Numbered from the stretch's first letter, positions 24,131-35,880 are shown. The stretch: 64,000 bases of DNA from Zhengitettix transpicula (GCA_037074705.1 CM073593.1:59623501-59687500); one strand, 5' to 3'. Numbers and translations are program-made. The notes: generated from the sequence alone by a model not told the origin.

Positions 24131-24339
24131 TGTAATATTGCTGCTACATTGCTAAGCTTAACAGATGAATTCCACGGATAATTTTTAGACCAACAAAATA
24201 ACACAGAGCAGATAATGCTGATAAGTTTCCTATATTAATTCCCCTGAGGTTCAACATTTGTATTAGCTGGAAATATTTACTTGACTTTAATTTAAAATGT
24301 AAATAATTATTAATGATACATATTGTAGTGATCACAAAT

Positions 24340-24620
24340 GAAAGACTTTAAATTAAAAACCATGCCTCACGTTAAGGAGTCAATTTGTAGTATTTAGCGT
24401 CCAATGAAGAATACAACATGTTAAACCAATTAAAACAAACAATTAAAATTTATTTAGAACAAACAATTAAATTTTACACAAAAGTTATTTTGGCAAATAA
24501 ATTTAAATTTACATTATCAACTAATCTTTTACAATAAAATGACTATTTCTCTGGGTCGTATACTGGGCCTTTAATAAAAAAAATACTTGTTAACAATTAA
24601 ATTTTTATCAAGCTATCGTG
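24340..24620 (-). mobile_element. LTR-like family, group 2, fragment
   Basis: Read on the minus strand it carries the family centre (CCCAGTATACGACCCAGAG), an AT-rich stretch and an end, CTACAAATTGACTCCTTAACG, that lines up with the CTCCAACGTGG end of the other copies. The last block resembles the start of a retroelement primer-binding site. Confidence 0.45.
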
Positions 24621-24850
24621 GATTTAATTCATCAATAGACTCATGAAATATGAACTTTAAATTCTGACGAAAATATTGATGCAAGTAGTGTTAATAATAT
24701 GTTCATGCAATATTTTGCTATTTTTATGTGTGAGTGTGAAATTTAGAGTTTCATAAAGAGAAATAGTTATAATAATTAAATGTGCAATTAAATTGTGAGG
24801 ATCTGTTATGAATAATTAATTTGATGATAGTTCATGTGGTTAAGAAATAA

Positions 24851-25040
24851 AAAGCAGTTGCCGGATACAATAGAAATAGAGTTAGCAATAAAATAGATTC
24901 AGAAGAAGTGATTTTTCAATGTGGGCAAGAAATTAGTGATGAATTGTTAGAACAAGTGTTTGATGTATCTGAGAATACTAGGAGGGAATTAAGAAAAACA
25001 AGGCGATTTAATTGTCTTTCATTTGTAAATCATTACAATA
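24851..25040 (+). pseudogene. Coding-like remnant of unknown origin
   Basis: Open in frame from 24851 with a balanced, polar composition (DSEEVIFQCGQEISDELLEQ, then a basic ENTRRELRKTRRF stretch). It runs into a TA microsatellite that destroys any continuation. This composition is unlike the I/F/Y/K-rich products of chance AT-rich frames. It lies between two LTR-like fragments, so a retroelement origin is plausible, though it is on the opposite strand from them. Not recognised. Confidence 0.3.
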
Positions 25041-25072
25041 TATATATATATATATATATATATTGTAATAAT
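25029..25072. repeat. TA microsatellite inside an inverted repeat
   Basis: ATCATTACAATA (25029-25040) and TATTGTAATAAT (25061-25072) are near-perfect inverted arms around about ten TA units; similarity extends to CATTTG / CAAATG outside. Confidence 0.85.
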
Positions 25073-25109
25073 CAAATGATTATTACATTAAATTAATTTT
25101 GATCCACGT

Positions 25110-25505
25110 TGTGGTAGCCATTTATGTAATAATAAAAATGAAGGGGTTAATTAAATTAAAAGATTATAAAAAATTAAGAAACTAAATAATGTATTATTTA
25201 TTCATTGGTGGCTTCCAAAAATTAAAAACAATTACAATCAAATTAAGATCTCTTCTCTCAGGGTCTCCACTGGGTTTTTTATAATTAACAGAAAAGTGAT
25301 TTAATAAACTGATTAACAATTCAGTTTAAAATTTACCTACAAACAATATGTCGATAAATGAAAAAAAGCTAAATGTAAAGAAATTAAACTTGAACGAAAT
25401 GAAAGATAAACGAAATCTGACTCTACCCTTTTAGTTATCGTTTACAAATATTATTATCAAAGTTTTGGTTACTCACATAATGACCGACTGGTACCAGCAT
25501 TCTTT
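25110..25505 (-). mobile_element. LTR-like family, group 2
   Basis: On the minus strand this matches 42878-43360: TGGTACCAG start, GTCAGATTTCGTT, GAATTGTTAAT, the centre ACCCAGTGGAGACCCTGAGA, GAAGCCACCAAT, and the end GGCTACCACAACGTGG. The end resembles the junction between an LTR and a CCAACGTGG-type primer-binding site. No gag or pol frame follows. Confidence 0.6.
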
Positions 25506-25840
25506 TGTAGCTTCAACACTACACTATAAATGTAAAATTTTACACTGATTATAATTTCCTCACAAATTTTACACATACACATACGCTGTCGAAAAACCTC
25601 GGATGATCCTCTCCTAATTGGTCAGCTATCGGATGTCGGTTTCCCTCAATGCAAAATTGTTCAATTCTTTATAATGTAGCAACCTTTGCTTCAACGTTGG
25701 CTAGTTGTTAGAAAATCTCTTTGTCCAACTATCTGCTTGCTTACAGGAACTAAAGATTTGCAGATTTTAGACTCTTACTGATTATTTATCGATTTGGATC
25801 GAACTGCTATATATATAGATATATTCTGACTATTGAGAAA

Positions 25841-26098
25841 ACTAATAAATAAACAAACATCAGCCAATTTTAAGTCAGAAAAAATAAATTACTATCGTAA
25901 AATTAAAGAACGTTTCATCGCTTATTATTGCGACCTCATCAGTTCAAGTTTTTTTTTATAGACAGGTCTGCTGATTGTCGTGACCGAAATGTGACCTGAT
26001 GAGGTCGCAAAATAAGCGGTGAAAAGTTGTTTAATTTTACATTAATAAATTCTTTTTTTTCTGACTTAAAATGGGATGATGTTTATTTATTTATTAGT
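25841..26098. mobile_element. Foldback element with ~100-bp arms and hammerhead-like boxes
   Basis: The left arm 25841-25942 and right arm 25996-26098 are inverted copies around a 53-bp spacer. Shared blocks from outside inward are ACTAATAAATAA, AACATCA, TTTTAAGTCAG, GTAAAATTAAA, and CGCTTATT followed by GCGACCTCATCAG. Read outward from the centre, each arm begins CTGATGAGGTCGC, has GCGRT, and then GAAA. CTGATGA and GAAA flanking a short GC stem are the conserved boxes of hammerhead ribozymes. A stem III closing on a cleavage triplet was not found, so ribozyme activity is unproven. Confidence 0.7.
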
Positions 26099-26782
26099 AA
26101 ATAATTATTGTTAAACGTAACCTAAATCACCGTGCCATGTTTTATTGGTTTCTATTAAAATTAATAAGTTATATGACTTTTATTTTAAGATTGTTTGGCC
26201 CTATTATATTTTTCCTTCATTTTAGTTCTTTGTTCAGTCTATAAGTTCTTCGCCGTTAGAAAAAAACGCCAACAACTTCGAAACGTCCGGCACTTTTAAA
26301 TTTTCTTAGTTTTTCATTCTCTATTATAAGTTTGTCTTAACGAAAATGTATGTTTTCTTTCTCAAAATATTTTCAATTAATTTTCTGATATTTATTAAAG
26401 CATATTTCTTTAATAAGTTAACAATATAGGCATATCTAAACAAAAAAAAATCAATTTCTGCATTTTAAATGTAGTAGAAACATTCGGCCACTATATAGTA
26501 AAACATAAAAATTAATGACACTTTCAACTTTCTGCGTTTATATAAAATAATTATTTAACGTCCATTTTATTTCATATTTTATTCTAACACAATAAAACAC
26601 AATATAATTCTTCAAACTATCAAGGTATTTGTTTCTTGATAATTTAATTCATTTATTGCATTTTATATACGTTTCTGTCTACCGATAATCGTGTGAAACG
26701 TTTATATACTTATTGAATTTAAACAGATGCCACTCTAGCAAATTGCTTTAAAATTGCAGTTGTAAATTCTACATGAACATAA

Positions 26783-26984
26783 CATTAAAGGAGTCCAGTA
26801 ATACTTTTAAAAGCAATGAAACGATGTATTATAGAAATGAAAGTGCGGAAATATCAAAGCATTAGCGTATGTAAAATGTTATTTTTTTACTATTACAAAC
26901 ATTTTACGCAATGCTTTGCCATTTTCAACACTTTCCTTTCTAAAGGTCATAACATTTTTATTTTATGAATGGATCTTTTAAGGG
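26783..26984. mobile_element. Foldback/MITE-like element, about 200 bp
   Basis: The left half (TTAAAGGAGTCCA, GAAATGAAAGTGCGGAAA, CAAAGCATTAGCGTA, TAAAATGTTA) is mirrored by the right half read in reverse (TTAAAAGATCCATTC, GAAAGGAAAGTGTTGAAAA, CAAAGCATTGCGTAAAATGTT). The two halves meet at a T-rich turn near 26880-26895. No coding capacity; a TTAA-type edge is present on both sides. Confidence 0.75.
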
Positions 26985-27469
26985 TTATGAAGTTGTTTAT
27001 GTAGAAGTTATAAATTGTCATAATTACAAGTAATATATTAAAACTTATATTTATATTATTTTGACTGGCAAAAAAAATGCTGTGAAGTGTAAAAATGGTT
27101 ATTTCAAAGCCCAGCCAAAACGGAGAATGTCAGACGAGTTTTTATCTTAATCATAGAAATATCGTCGGGTTACGCAATTGGAGTATTATATTTTAGGACG
27201 GATAGAGGTAAACGTCGGACACCTTTTATGCGAATTTTCAGAAACCTAAATTTCCTCCAATCATATTAACACAGTTAAATTATCTCAATTTCATGTTATG
27301 AATTATGGTTTACTGACACAGTACACTGCCAAATGGTATTTTAAAATATTGTAATATTATGACTGCATGTTGATATTCCAAACTACGGTTTGGTATTAAT
27401 TGCGAAAATCTGCTAAGTATGGACTTAGTTTCCCCTTCTAAAAGCTGTATTTCCTGAGTTACCTTCGCA
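26985..27469. other. AT-rich spacer
   Basis: No gene or repeat recognised. Confidence 0.4.
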
Positions 27470-27720
27470 TTGTTCATTAGGTTGATCTTTCGTTAATTGG
27501 GCTCACGGTGTGCTCCTATTTGGGAGCATTAAAGAGGCTTACTGGCTGTGCAATAATGGGCAGAAGCACGGCTGACCGGGCCTCTTAGAGAATTAATTGT
27601 TCCCCACTCAGGCCCGAGTTCTGATACCGGGTACACGAGTACAGTAGTTGCTCGCTCGCTCGCTACGCTAATGCAAAATACTCCCGCATCTCAGAGCCAC
27701 TTCCCACTCTCGAGCAATAA
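27470..27720. promoter_or_regulatory. Candidate enhancer with hairpin
   Basis: GC-enriched DNA with CGTTAATTGGGCTCAC near 27491 and GAGAATTAATTGTTCCCC near 27587, two strong homeodomain-like sites. The perfect inverted repeat TGCTCC-TATTTG-GGAGCA spans 27511-27528. A short GCTC microsatellite lies at about 27653-27664. The minus frame 27663-27848 is not supported. Confidence 0.4.
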
Positions 27721-28650
27721 AACCTACAAGTATGATAAGAACAGTTGTGACTGTCAAAATCGTTAATCCGATTATCAGGTGTACTCGTAAAGCTCGTCAT
27801 GAAGTCGGCAAAGTGGATATTAACGTAAGAATGAAACAATAAACGCAACTAGAAACTGCTTTCATCATTTACGATGTTAGCGAACACAAAAACATAAAAT
27901 TTTAACACACGCGTAATTTAAAAAAGCAATTTCATTATTATAAAATCATTAAATGTAATCGTTTAACGAATACGTTTACAGATCATATTTGTTCAATTAA
28001 TTTTAATTTGGCATTCAGTGTCTTCTAGTAATATAATCAAAAGTAAATTATTTATTTTTTTCCCCGACACCCTTGCGTTACAGGTGAATAGTGGAACTAC
28101 CACAATTATTTTCTTAATTCAATAATGCACACAGATATTCAAATTTGCTTTTGCTTTTGTTGCGCTTACATAATTTCCTCAATAGTTATCATCAGTCTTC
28201 AATTTTTTAAAAACATTCTTCGTATTAATTTTCCAAAATTATCTTAAATTTAATTCAGTCTAAGTAGAAATCGACTATACCAATCAATATATCAAAAAGC
28301 GCATCCAGTCTAAATTTAAAATAAAATAATTTTGAAAGTTGTTTATAAAACTGGAGACTAATGAATATAATCGGGGCAAAGATACAAATGCAATACCACA
28401 TTAATTTAAAAATTTGAGAAATTTTGAGAAATTCATACATTCAATAGTAAAAATTGGTTCGTAATAATGCTTCTCCATTTGTAGAGCCTTTCTAAATCCT
28501 ATCACTATCTATTGTTCAGCTGTTAGAGATATTAACAAAAGTTGTAAGAATGATATTTAAGTATCAGAGCATTTTACAAATAGGGTTTTAGTAGTTACGA
28601 GTCCGCAACCCGCAGTACAAAGCTGATTGGAAATGAAAAACGAATTTCTA
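27721..28650. other. AT-rich spacer
   Basis: No gene recognised; the minus frame 28255-28440 has the F/I/Y-rich composition of chance AT-rich frames. Confidence 0.4.
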
Positions 28651-28657
28651 AATAAAA

Positions 28658-28783
28658 AAATAGTCAATAATACAGACCAAAAATAATGAATATGATTAAA
28701 AACACCCTAATTAACGTTGCAGAATTAAATTATGATGTTTTTTTACTATCCACATAATTTTTGTTCTGTATTATTGGCTATTT
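28658..28783. mobile_element. Foldback element, same arm family as 18.9 kb
   Basis: Left arm 28658-28688 (AAATAGTCAATAATACAGAC and on) and right arm 28753-28783 are 31-bp inverted copies. The arm core (TAGCCAATA-ATACAGA) is like the 18.9 kb element's TAGCCAATACAGACAAA. The centre differs and lacks the GAAACGTT cassette. Confidence 0.75.
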
Positions 28784-28879
28784 ATATTATATTGTCATTC
28801 AGACGTCAATATATTTTATCTAAGTAATGTAAACGGTTACAAGCCATAACATATAAAATATATTTATCAAAATGGTGAA

Positions 28880-29014
28880 ATGTTGTCGTTGAAGGAAACG
28901 TATGTTTTCATGGCTGGCGGGAACAAAGACGAGATAATTATATTTCAGCAGGGTTCAGGTCAAGTTCCATTTTCAAATACAGTTGTTGAAAAATTAATAA
29001 GTGATATTCTTTAA
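28880..29014 (+). CDS. Short coding-like segment, unidentified
   Basis: A 44-codon frame starting ATG TTG TCG and ending TAA at 29012-29014. The frame is open from 28850. The product has a balanced composition (ETYVFMAGGNKDEIIIFQQ, then SNTVVEKLISDIL) that is unusual for chance frames in such AT-rich DNA. No clear donor follows, so it may be a terminal exon, a small ORF or a retroelement remnant. The next coding-like segment on the same strand begins only 42 bases later in another frame. Confidence 0.3.
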   Translation: MLSLKETYVFMAGGNKDEIIIFQQGSGQVPFSNTVVEKLISDIL

Positions 29015-29055
29015 CAATACAGAGCCCGTATCTAATTTAAAATTCTCCGTTTCAG

Positions 29056-29129
29056 CGATAACAAGTGATGAAGAAGATAGCTGGTATATTTTTCATGGAA
29101 CCACAGTAGAAAATACTGTAAAAGTATAG
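29056..29129 (+). CDS. Short coding-like segment behind a splice acceptor
   Basis: A pyrimidine-rich TTCTCCGTTTCAG acceptor precedes an acidic 23-residue frame (ITSDEEDSWYIFHGTTVENT and on) that ends in TAG at 29127-29129. It could be the last coding exon of a plus-strand gene. I do not recognise it. With the 28880-29014 segment it makes a coding-like patch in otherwise featureless AT-rich DNA. Confidence 0.3.
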
Positions 29130-29475
29130 TAATTAACATATCAATTTAATTTGGTTTTTATTATAGCATAACATTTTTCTAAACATGGTATTTTTTTAGT
29201 CATGGGAAGGCAACACATATTTTAGCAGTTATGAATGTAACTGGTTTAATTTCTCCTTTTCTCATGGTTATGGTCGGTACAGACTTGAAAGAAATTATAT
29301 TAAAATATTTTAACATTTTCTATGTTTTTAAGTTCTTACATCTATAAAGTCACGCGACATTCAATTGGGTGGTGGGGGGAGGGGGGTCAAGTGGATCTGC
29401 TCTGCGGGTTGGTAGAGCTGCTCTTTCTTCCGGATCGAAGAGTCGTAGACGAGGAATGATTCTCGTGGGTTGGGA

Positions 29476-29625
29476 CTAGCTGCTTTCAGACTGATCCCTC
29501 GCTACATGCACTATCCTCGACTTTATGTCCTCTGTATTATCAGGATAGAACTTCTCGCCTTCCAATTTAGGAACCGATTTATGCACCGCTGCTTCGTCTA
29601 ACTCGCCGGTCGCCTTCACAAAATA
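29476..29625 (-). CDS. Candidate coding exon, unidentified, ends in TAG
   Basis: On the minus strand a T-rich acceptor (TTATTCATTCACCGTAG) precedes a 49-codon frame of clear coding character, with KATGELDEAAVHKSVPKLEG at its start and YPDNTEDIKSRIVHVARDQ near its end, before a TAG at 29476-29478. Beyond the TAG the same frame stays open for about 41 codons to about 29350, Arg/Pro-rich, with FDPEERAALPTRRADPLD. It is either a terminal exon with a fortuitously open 3' region or a longer exon broken by one stop. GC is higher than in the flanks. The family is unknown and a retroelement gene is a real alternative. Confidence 0.45.
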   Translation of the reverse strand, partial: YFVKATGELDEAAVHKSVPKLEGEKFYPDNTEDIKSRIVHVARDQSESS

Positions 29626-29639
29626 CTACGGTGAATGAA

Positions 29640-32185
29640 TAAAATCAAACGATAAAAAACAATAATGCATTTCATGTTATCTACCATTGAATGACATGAA
29701 AAAATTATGCCTAATAAATATTTAAAAATAAAAAAACCTAAGACACTTGCAAGGATGCATTTGAAACACAGTACATTATTAAATTCGTGAAATAATTTTT
29801 CGAAGTGTCAACTAATTTTGAGAATAACAATAAGTGCTTACATTTTAAACTAACATAGTTAAACTGTACAGAATGGAACCATTCTGACTTGAAACAGTAA
29901 TTTAATAGAAAGGTGAAGAGATCCAATAACAGAGGAAGCCAGTCTACGCCTATAATAAAAATTTGTAGATAACATCAAATTTAATTACGTGCACGTAAAA
30001 ATAAGTAGAAATTATGGGATCCGGTGAAATGGTAAACTTGGTAATTAAATTAGTGCCCCGGGGCGACGAGGCAGTAAAACGCGAAGTGTAACTGCAGAGT
30101 TGGGATCGCGTCTGGCAATCAGGCTTCCACCAAAAACTCCTACAAACCGGTGAGTCAATGATAAAAGACAAAAGGATAATTTCCTCTGCTTAAAATAATA
30201 CTCCAATTTCTGTAGTCATTACCTAGTAAAATTACCTTGTTTTTCCGCAAGCTTCCACCTCTTTCCCTTTTACAGTTAGAAAAGTGGGTTTCTAGTAGAA
30301 GAAATTGTACCAACCTGCGAACATGAAACAACTCGCACTTTCCACTGTTTAAAAAATATCCGGCTGACACGATTTTAAATATACAATATTGGTTTCAAAG
30401 GAATACGTTCGTTATGTAGCATCAGCACAGTCGTTTTTAAAGAAAAATCGGACACGTTTTATATTTATGAAAAAAATTTTGTCTCTTTATTTTACCAGCA
30501 ATGGTAAAACAATTATTAAGACGAGCTAAATTCGCGGGTGCAAAATAACTGTGGAACGTGTACGTGTGGTGGTATAACAGCACGTTCCATGTAGTACGTA
30601 AAATTCTTTAAAAGTGTCGTTTTTCCTATAGAAAATTGTATCACTTGAAATATTTCATTCAAATAATCGAAAGAATTAAATTTTAGTTTTACGGAAATTC
30701 AATGAATTTTCATACTTGATAAAACAAGCTATACAGTTTGCCCAATTTTAAGATAAGACTGGCCGTTTAGAGGAAAGTAAAAATAAAATATCATAGCAGT
30801 TTTTGACGAAGACTAATCTAAGCCCAGGTAACACACAAATTGAGGAGCGAGCACCAATCAAAAACCGCCGCGTCAACGGTTTATTCGACGATATTGAAAT
30901 TAACAGTAATGAAATTAAAAAGTATTAAATATCTCTAAAAAGGGACACAAAACACATACTGGAACAAGATATCCGGAAGTAAATATAATGTTTTGCGTTT
31001 AAATTTATAGGACTCTTAACTTGTCCGAATGTCAACTCGTTTGAACGCGATAAACCAAAAAATGGATAGAAATATATCCATAATTTTTTTAATATCAATT
31101 TCACTTTCTCAAGAATTTTTTTTCCATAATTTCAAGAGTGAGGTTTCAGAGGAAAGTAAATAAAATTTTAGATACGGATAACTCAATACAAAATACTCTG
31201 GTGTTATTAATACAGGAAGGCTGATATTAATTGTGTGATACGTATAGATTGCAAAGTAGGAAATAGATACTATTGAAGCTGCAGTAATTGAATAAGAAAT
31301 GAGTATCTAAACATTTTCTACCTTTTCAAATTCTTTACCCAACTTTTTTATGAATCAACGCTTCGACTCATGGACGTAACTGCTACTATTACAATAAAAT
31401 CCGTATTATTGTGTCAAATTATATTGCCATTTTTTAAAAAAATTCTGTTGGCCATACCGTTTTTATCCTCTATTGCGAAAGAGATTAATACGAACTAAGC
31501 TTTATACTTCATGTCCCACCACAAAATAGCTTTCATCGATATCCTATTATCTACGCTTTAAATATTCGCTAGTCCCCTAGTCCGATGAACGTAATCGCTC
31601 GTATAAGAAACGTTTAGATAGCAGCGACGAAAGCTGGATAAATAATTTCCATTCTCTTTTAGCTCTGGGTTATAGAAGGGGGGGGGGGGGCTGTACAGGG
31701 TTGTGAGTAGTTATAAAGCCTGCAGAATTAGTAACGTTATTTGATTTGAGCGCTTGCAGTAAATGAGAGCTTTTAAGAATCAGTTAGTTCTTTGATCTCG
31801 TAATAGAATGTTTTTAATGTCCTTTGCCGATAAAAATATTGTTTGAAGGGAACCCTTGATGTGGGATGTGACATGTTACCGTTAATTCTGCTTTGTTAAA
31901 CAATGTTATTGAAATTTTCAGACTCTTACTGCTCAATTCCAGTGACCAAAAAGTACAACATTTTGTGCGGTCTTTTGTAACAGGCCAAAACGTTTGACGA
32001 AAATTTCAGAATCAGGCAAACGACGGAGTGAAAGAGTGTAACACGAAATTGTTAATATTTTAGTGAATTTGTTTATTTAAGAAGAAAATAAATCAAATAA
32101 ATCTGAATTCTTAGTTTCTGCGTTTATCTTTCAACGTGAGAAAAAAATGTCCACGTTTAGCCAAATTGTATGGAACTACATTCAA
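29640..32185. other. AT-rich spacer
   Basis: No gene recognised. A small GC patch (30050-30150) on the minus strand holds a 73-codon frame without splice support. A 13-base G run lies at about 31678-31690. Confidence 0.35.
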
Positions 32186-32189
32186 CTCG

Positions 32190-32390
32190 TATTTGCTACC
32201 CGAGGGCTTCACTCAGAACTTTTAATTGGTCCAACTGCTCTCCTGGAGGCATAATCGAAATTAAAACTGGACGCTACTCCATTTTAAAGCGCGTATTATT
32301 CTATTTTATTCCCCGCGTTTATTTGGACGATTCCTGCTTCACTTACGTAACGGAAACAAGGAAGTGGAAATTCTCAGCCTTTTTTGAGAT
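32190..32390. promoter_or_regulatory. Candidate regulatory element
   Basis: Moderately GC-rich, with AACTTTTAATTGGTCC, CATAATCGAAATTAAAAC and TTTATTCCCCGCGTTTATTTG words. A 74-codon plus frame overlaps but lacks splice signals. Confidence 0.25.
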
Positions 32391-32399
32391 TTAGAACAT

Positions 32400-33532
32400 T
32401 AAATATTCTTGTTAAATATATTTATAATGCATTTAACGGGGTAAATATGTATTATCCCAACATTACAAATATCGGCAATTTTCAAAACAGCTCATAGCGA
32501 ATGGATAATTACCTAGTCAAATATAGACGACGTAAAAAAGCTCCGGAAACCGTAAATGTTTTGCTTCCGGGACCGGAAGTTAGTGTCCTGGAAACTGCGA
32601 AAATGTCTGGCGGGGTCTGAAAATAAATAAGTAAATATAGTTTCTTCTTTGCGACAAGGAAATCATTAAAATGGTCGCAATTGGCAGCAGCGGTGTTTCT
32701 CGTAGCTATTTCAGATTCTGTCGTTTATCGGACGAGATTGGCTCAAGAATAAATAGTATACTATACGCAGTGGTATCGTAAATGTGACTAGATGTAGACA
32801 CCAACGCAGGGAAAAATTTGAACATCATAGTAAGAAAAGAATTAATACAATATACATGATGGTTATTATAAAATACTGCCATATATAACTCATTCATGAA
32901 TTAAAGTACGTCAAAATGACTGTTCAATGATTGGTATTAATGCTCGATATATATATTTGTTAATAACTAATTTAACTATAACGATAATACTAGGAAACCG
33001 AAGAATGTCATGCAGTAGTTAAAATAGAGAAATGGAAAAAGTAAAATGTTAAAACAATCGCCACCATTCAATATTTATTAACGAATTATCTCTACGTAAG
33101 TGTAAAAATAACTTTGTCCTGAAGCTTTAACACTGTGTTAACTGTAAAAGGTTTAAAATGATCGGTTTATTAACTTAACAGGGTACTCGACGTTGCCCGG
33201 GTTGTCATAATGAAACTCAGCGACATCCATAACCACGGATTTGACCCGAATCTCGGTTGTTTGTCCGTTATTTTTATCAAACGCTTACCTAACCCCACCC
33301 CCAAGGGTGCTCCCCTCCTATGCCGAAATTGATTAAAATTATACAAAAAAAATATATCGTGAGATAAATATCATTGAGCTCTAAAATATTGTCCATTTAA
33401 CTTGCTTTAAAATTTCCACCCCCACTCCTGGGAGTGGTAGACCCCCACAGTGTTTGTTTCCTGGTCGCAAGGAACAAGTGTACGAAATTTGGTGAAATTT
33501 GCTCCACGGGTGTATATTTGTATGCGGAACAT

Positions 33533-33565
<33 letters not shown>

Positions 33566-34010
33566 CGCACGCACGAACAAACTCTCTGTTTTATTTATTA
33601 GAAGATTAAGTGCGGTTCGGTAAAAAATATTTATTAATTAATTGAAATGCGTAGGTGAAATATAATATGCCACTTATTGCACAATAATTCAATACGCGTC
33701 ATGATATATTAGTTAAGATTCCAGTACACTAGGCTGTATGAAAGTATTTACTGTAAGAAACCCGTAATATTATATATTGAGAATCAGAGTCATCATTCAT
33801 ATCCTTCTCACGTAAATATAATCTTTTTTAAAAATTACGTAATTAATATGAAAAAAAAATTCTACAAAAAATGTTGCCGAAGCACTTCCATTTGAGTTTC
33901 TCTTTTGCCTTTAATTTTACAAAAGCCACAAAAAAAATTATTTCAGACATGATACGAGCATAATGGATTTTGCATTAAACACACAATTTTTAAATGTAGG
34001 GCTTTTTTTT
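32400..34010. other. AT-rich spacer with CA microsatellite
   Basis: No gene recognised. A CA tract lies at about 33534-33572. The minus frame that reads through it is low-complexity. Confidence 0.5.
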
Positions 34011-34014
34011 TAGG

Positions 34015-34310
34015 GAAACTGAAGGCGTCAAGTCCGTGGAGCTCCGAGCCAGGCCGCAGCTGCAACTGCAAGAAATGAGTCCACAATTCTCGTCGGGAAA
34101 TAACAAAGCTGCGAGAGCGCAGAGTTAATATTTCTGCGACACGTCCAACATTTCCATGCCACGTCCCCACTCTGTCCTCGGTTTCGAATAACGACTTCCA
34201 TTCAGTTGCGTTGTTGCACTGTATTTGAAATACTCGCCAATGTTGGAACACCTCGACTTGAAACGAGAATTGACAATGTTTCTTTGAATTGAGCAGCGGA
34301 AGATTCAGGA
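34015..34310. promoter_or_regulatory. GC-enriched island, candidate regulatory element
   Basis: Contains AAATAACAAAGCTG (Sox-like), CGCAGCTGCAACTGC (E-box-like) and AGAGTTAATATTTC. A 145-codon minus frame (33943-34380) covers it with product segments such as ATEWKSLFETEDRVGTWHG. It lacks a recognised domain; its plus-strand context is non-coding. Exon status cannot be ruled out. Confidence 0.3.
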
Positions 34311-35590
34311 AGGGGTTATTTTTGTTATTCATATTATTCTGAGATATTTCTTCTGTAGCGCGATAGATATAGAATTTCATTAAAATATAATAAAATATTT
34401 CATGTTATAAAGGCACTCAGTCTGTCTGAATAATATCGATATAAAATCAGAGGTTGATGACCGAGAGTCGCCAAGCGGCAAAATTGTGATTGGAAATAAA
34501 ATCGTGGTTGGGGTAAGGATCACCTCGCAAATATCCAATTTTTATGCAACCACGTTCGTTGATGTACCAATAATTCGCGCTTTGGAGAGTGTCTAGCAAT
34601 GCGAGTAAGGAACGTTATGATTTCATTATTATACGTAATAAACGTACCAAAATTTAAGCATTTGTTTAGAAGGAACGTAAATATAAAAATTGCGAACAAT
34701 GACACATTCAAAATTTTTTTTAGCAACGTTCAAGGTCCCAAGCACTCTTTACCACTTCTACTTAAAAAACCTATAACTGACTATTCACATCAATTTCTTA
34801 TAAATATTTATTTTATAATTATTATACGTATTAATTAATAAGTTTAGAAATAAAATTGTAACAAATCACAATCATATATAATTTTAATAATAGAAAAAAG
34901 AAGGTGAATAGGCAAAGTAGTTCCGATAAAGTTGGTGATAATATCACTAGGTATTCGATTCTATTCATATTTCCAACTCTTAAAGACCTAATGTACGTTA
35001 AAGAAGAAATAAGCTAGATAACTATAAAAATGAGTAAACCATGGATTGTTACGAAATCTTAATAAATATTGAGTGTGAGGACATTTGAAGACATATCATT
35101 CTTATTGGTTGAGGATTAAAATATTTTGTCAGATAAAAAAAATTAAATTTTATATGCATTAACTGCTGATTTTTTGAAGGGAGCTTCCTGAGGGTAATCC
35201 GCGGGAGGTTACAGAAAATGTGAGTATATGCAGATACAAAACGTATGCGAAAAAATTTCAGTATTTGACCCGGGAAAATTTAATACGTATAATATCGCAT
35301 TAATAGTACACTTTCTTTGATCTAATTTTATTTTTTTAATTTTATTGCTTCACTCTTCCCTTTTATTAGGAGTAGTATTGTATTTAATCGGAGTGTAGCT
35401 TCGTGTGTTTCATTTGTTTCTTATTAAATGTCACACTGATATGGTCAAAATATTAATTTTTTCTTTAGAATTATCTGAAGCTTTATTTTTTTATCTATTA
35501 ATCCTTTATAAATGTTCCATATCTTTTACGGATTTTAAAACTGATTTACCTTGAAATTTATTTTTATTTTTCTGGAATTATAATAGAGTT
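34311..35590. other. AT-rich spacer
   Basis: No gene or dispersed repeat recognised. Confidence 0.4.
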
Positions 35591-35609
35591 AAGTAGGTAT
35601 ATTATTTGT

Positions 35610-35880
35610 ATTACACTGCGTTCACTCCGCTAGAATCTACATGTGCCTAAGACAAGCTCCGCCTTGCATGCATTCGGATCACGTTTTCGTTTCGACAGTT
35701 GTCCCGCGCGTTGAAAGCGTTCCCCTAAGCGTCACTCATATTCCTTATCTGCTGTCTGCTGCCGAGATCAGTTTACATAGTGGGCGGAGAACGCAGTTGC
35801 CGCGTATGTGCAGTGTCACACACCAACTGACGCTGCGCTCAATGCGCCATTTATCTTACTTTAAAATACCAGCATTTATT
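35610..35880. other. GC-richer segment of unknown nature
   Basis: Abruptly bounded, with an 80-codon plus frame. It has no TAAT clusters, no splice signals and no match elsewhere in the window. It could be a transposon fragment or a regulatory element. Confidence 0.25.

Noticed and set aside
29393..29445. tRNA-like words around GGGTTGGTAGAGC and GGATCGAAGAG
   Set aside because: Spacing and pairing do not give a cloverleaf, and the segment reads better as the continuation of a minus-strand coding frame.
33943..34380. 145-codon minus-strand frame
   Set aside because: No recognised domain or splice boundaries; overlaps a GC island. Kept only as a possibility in the island entry.
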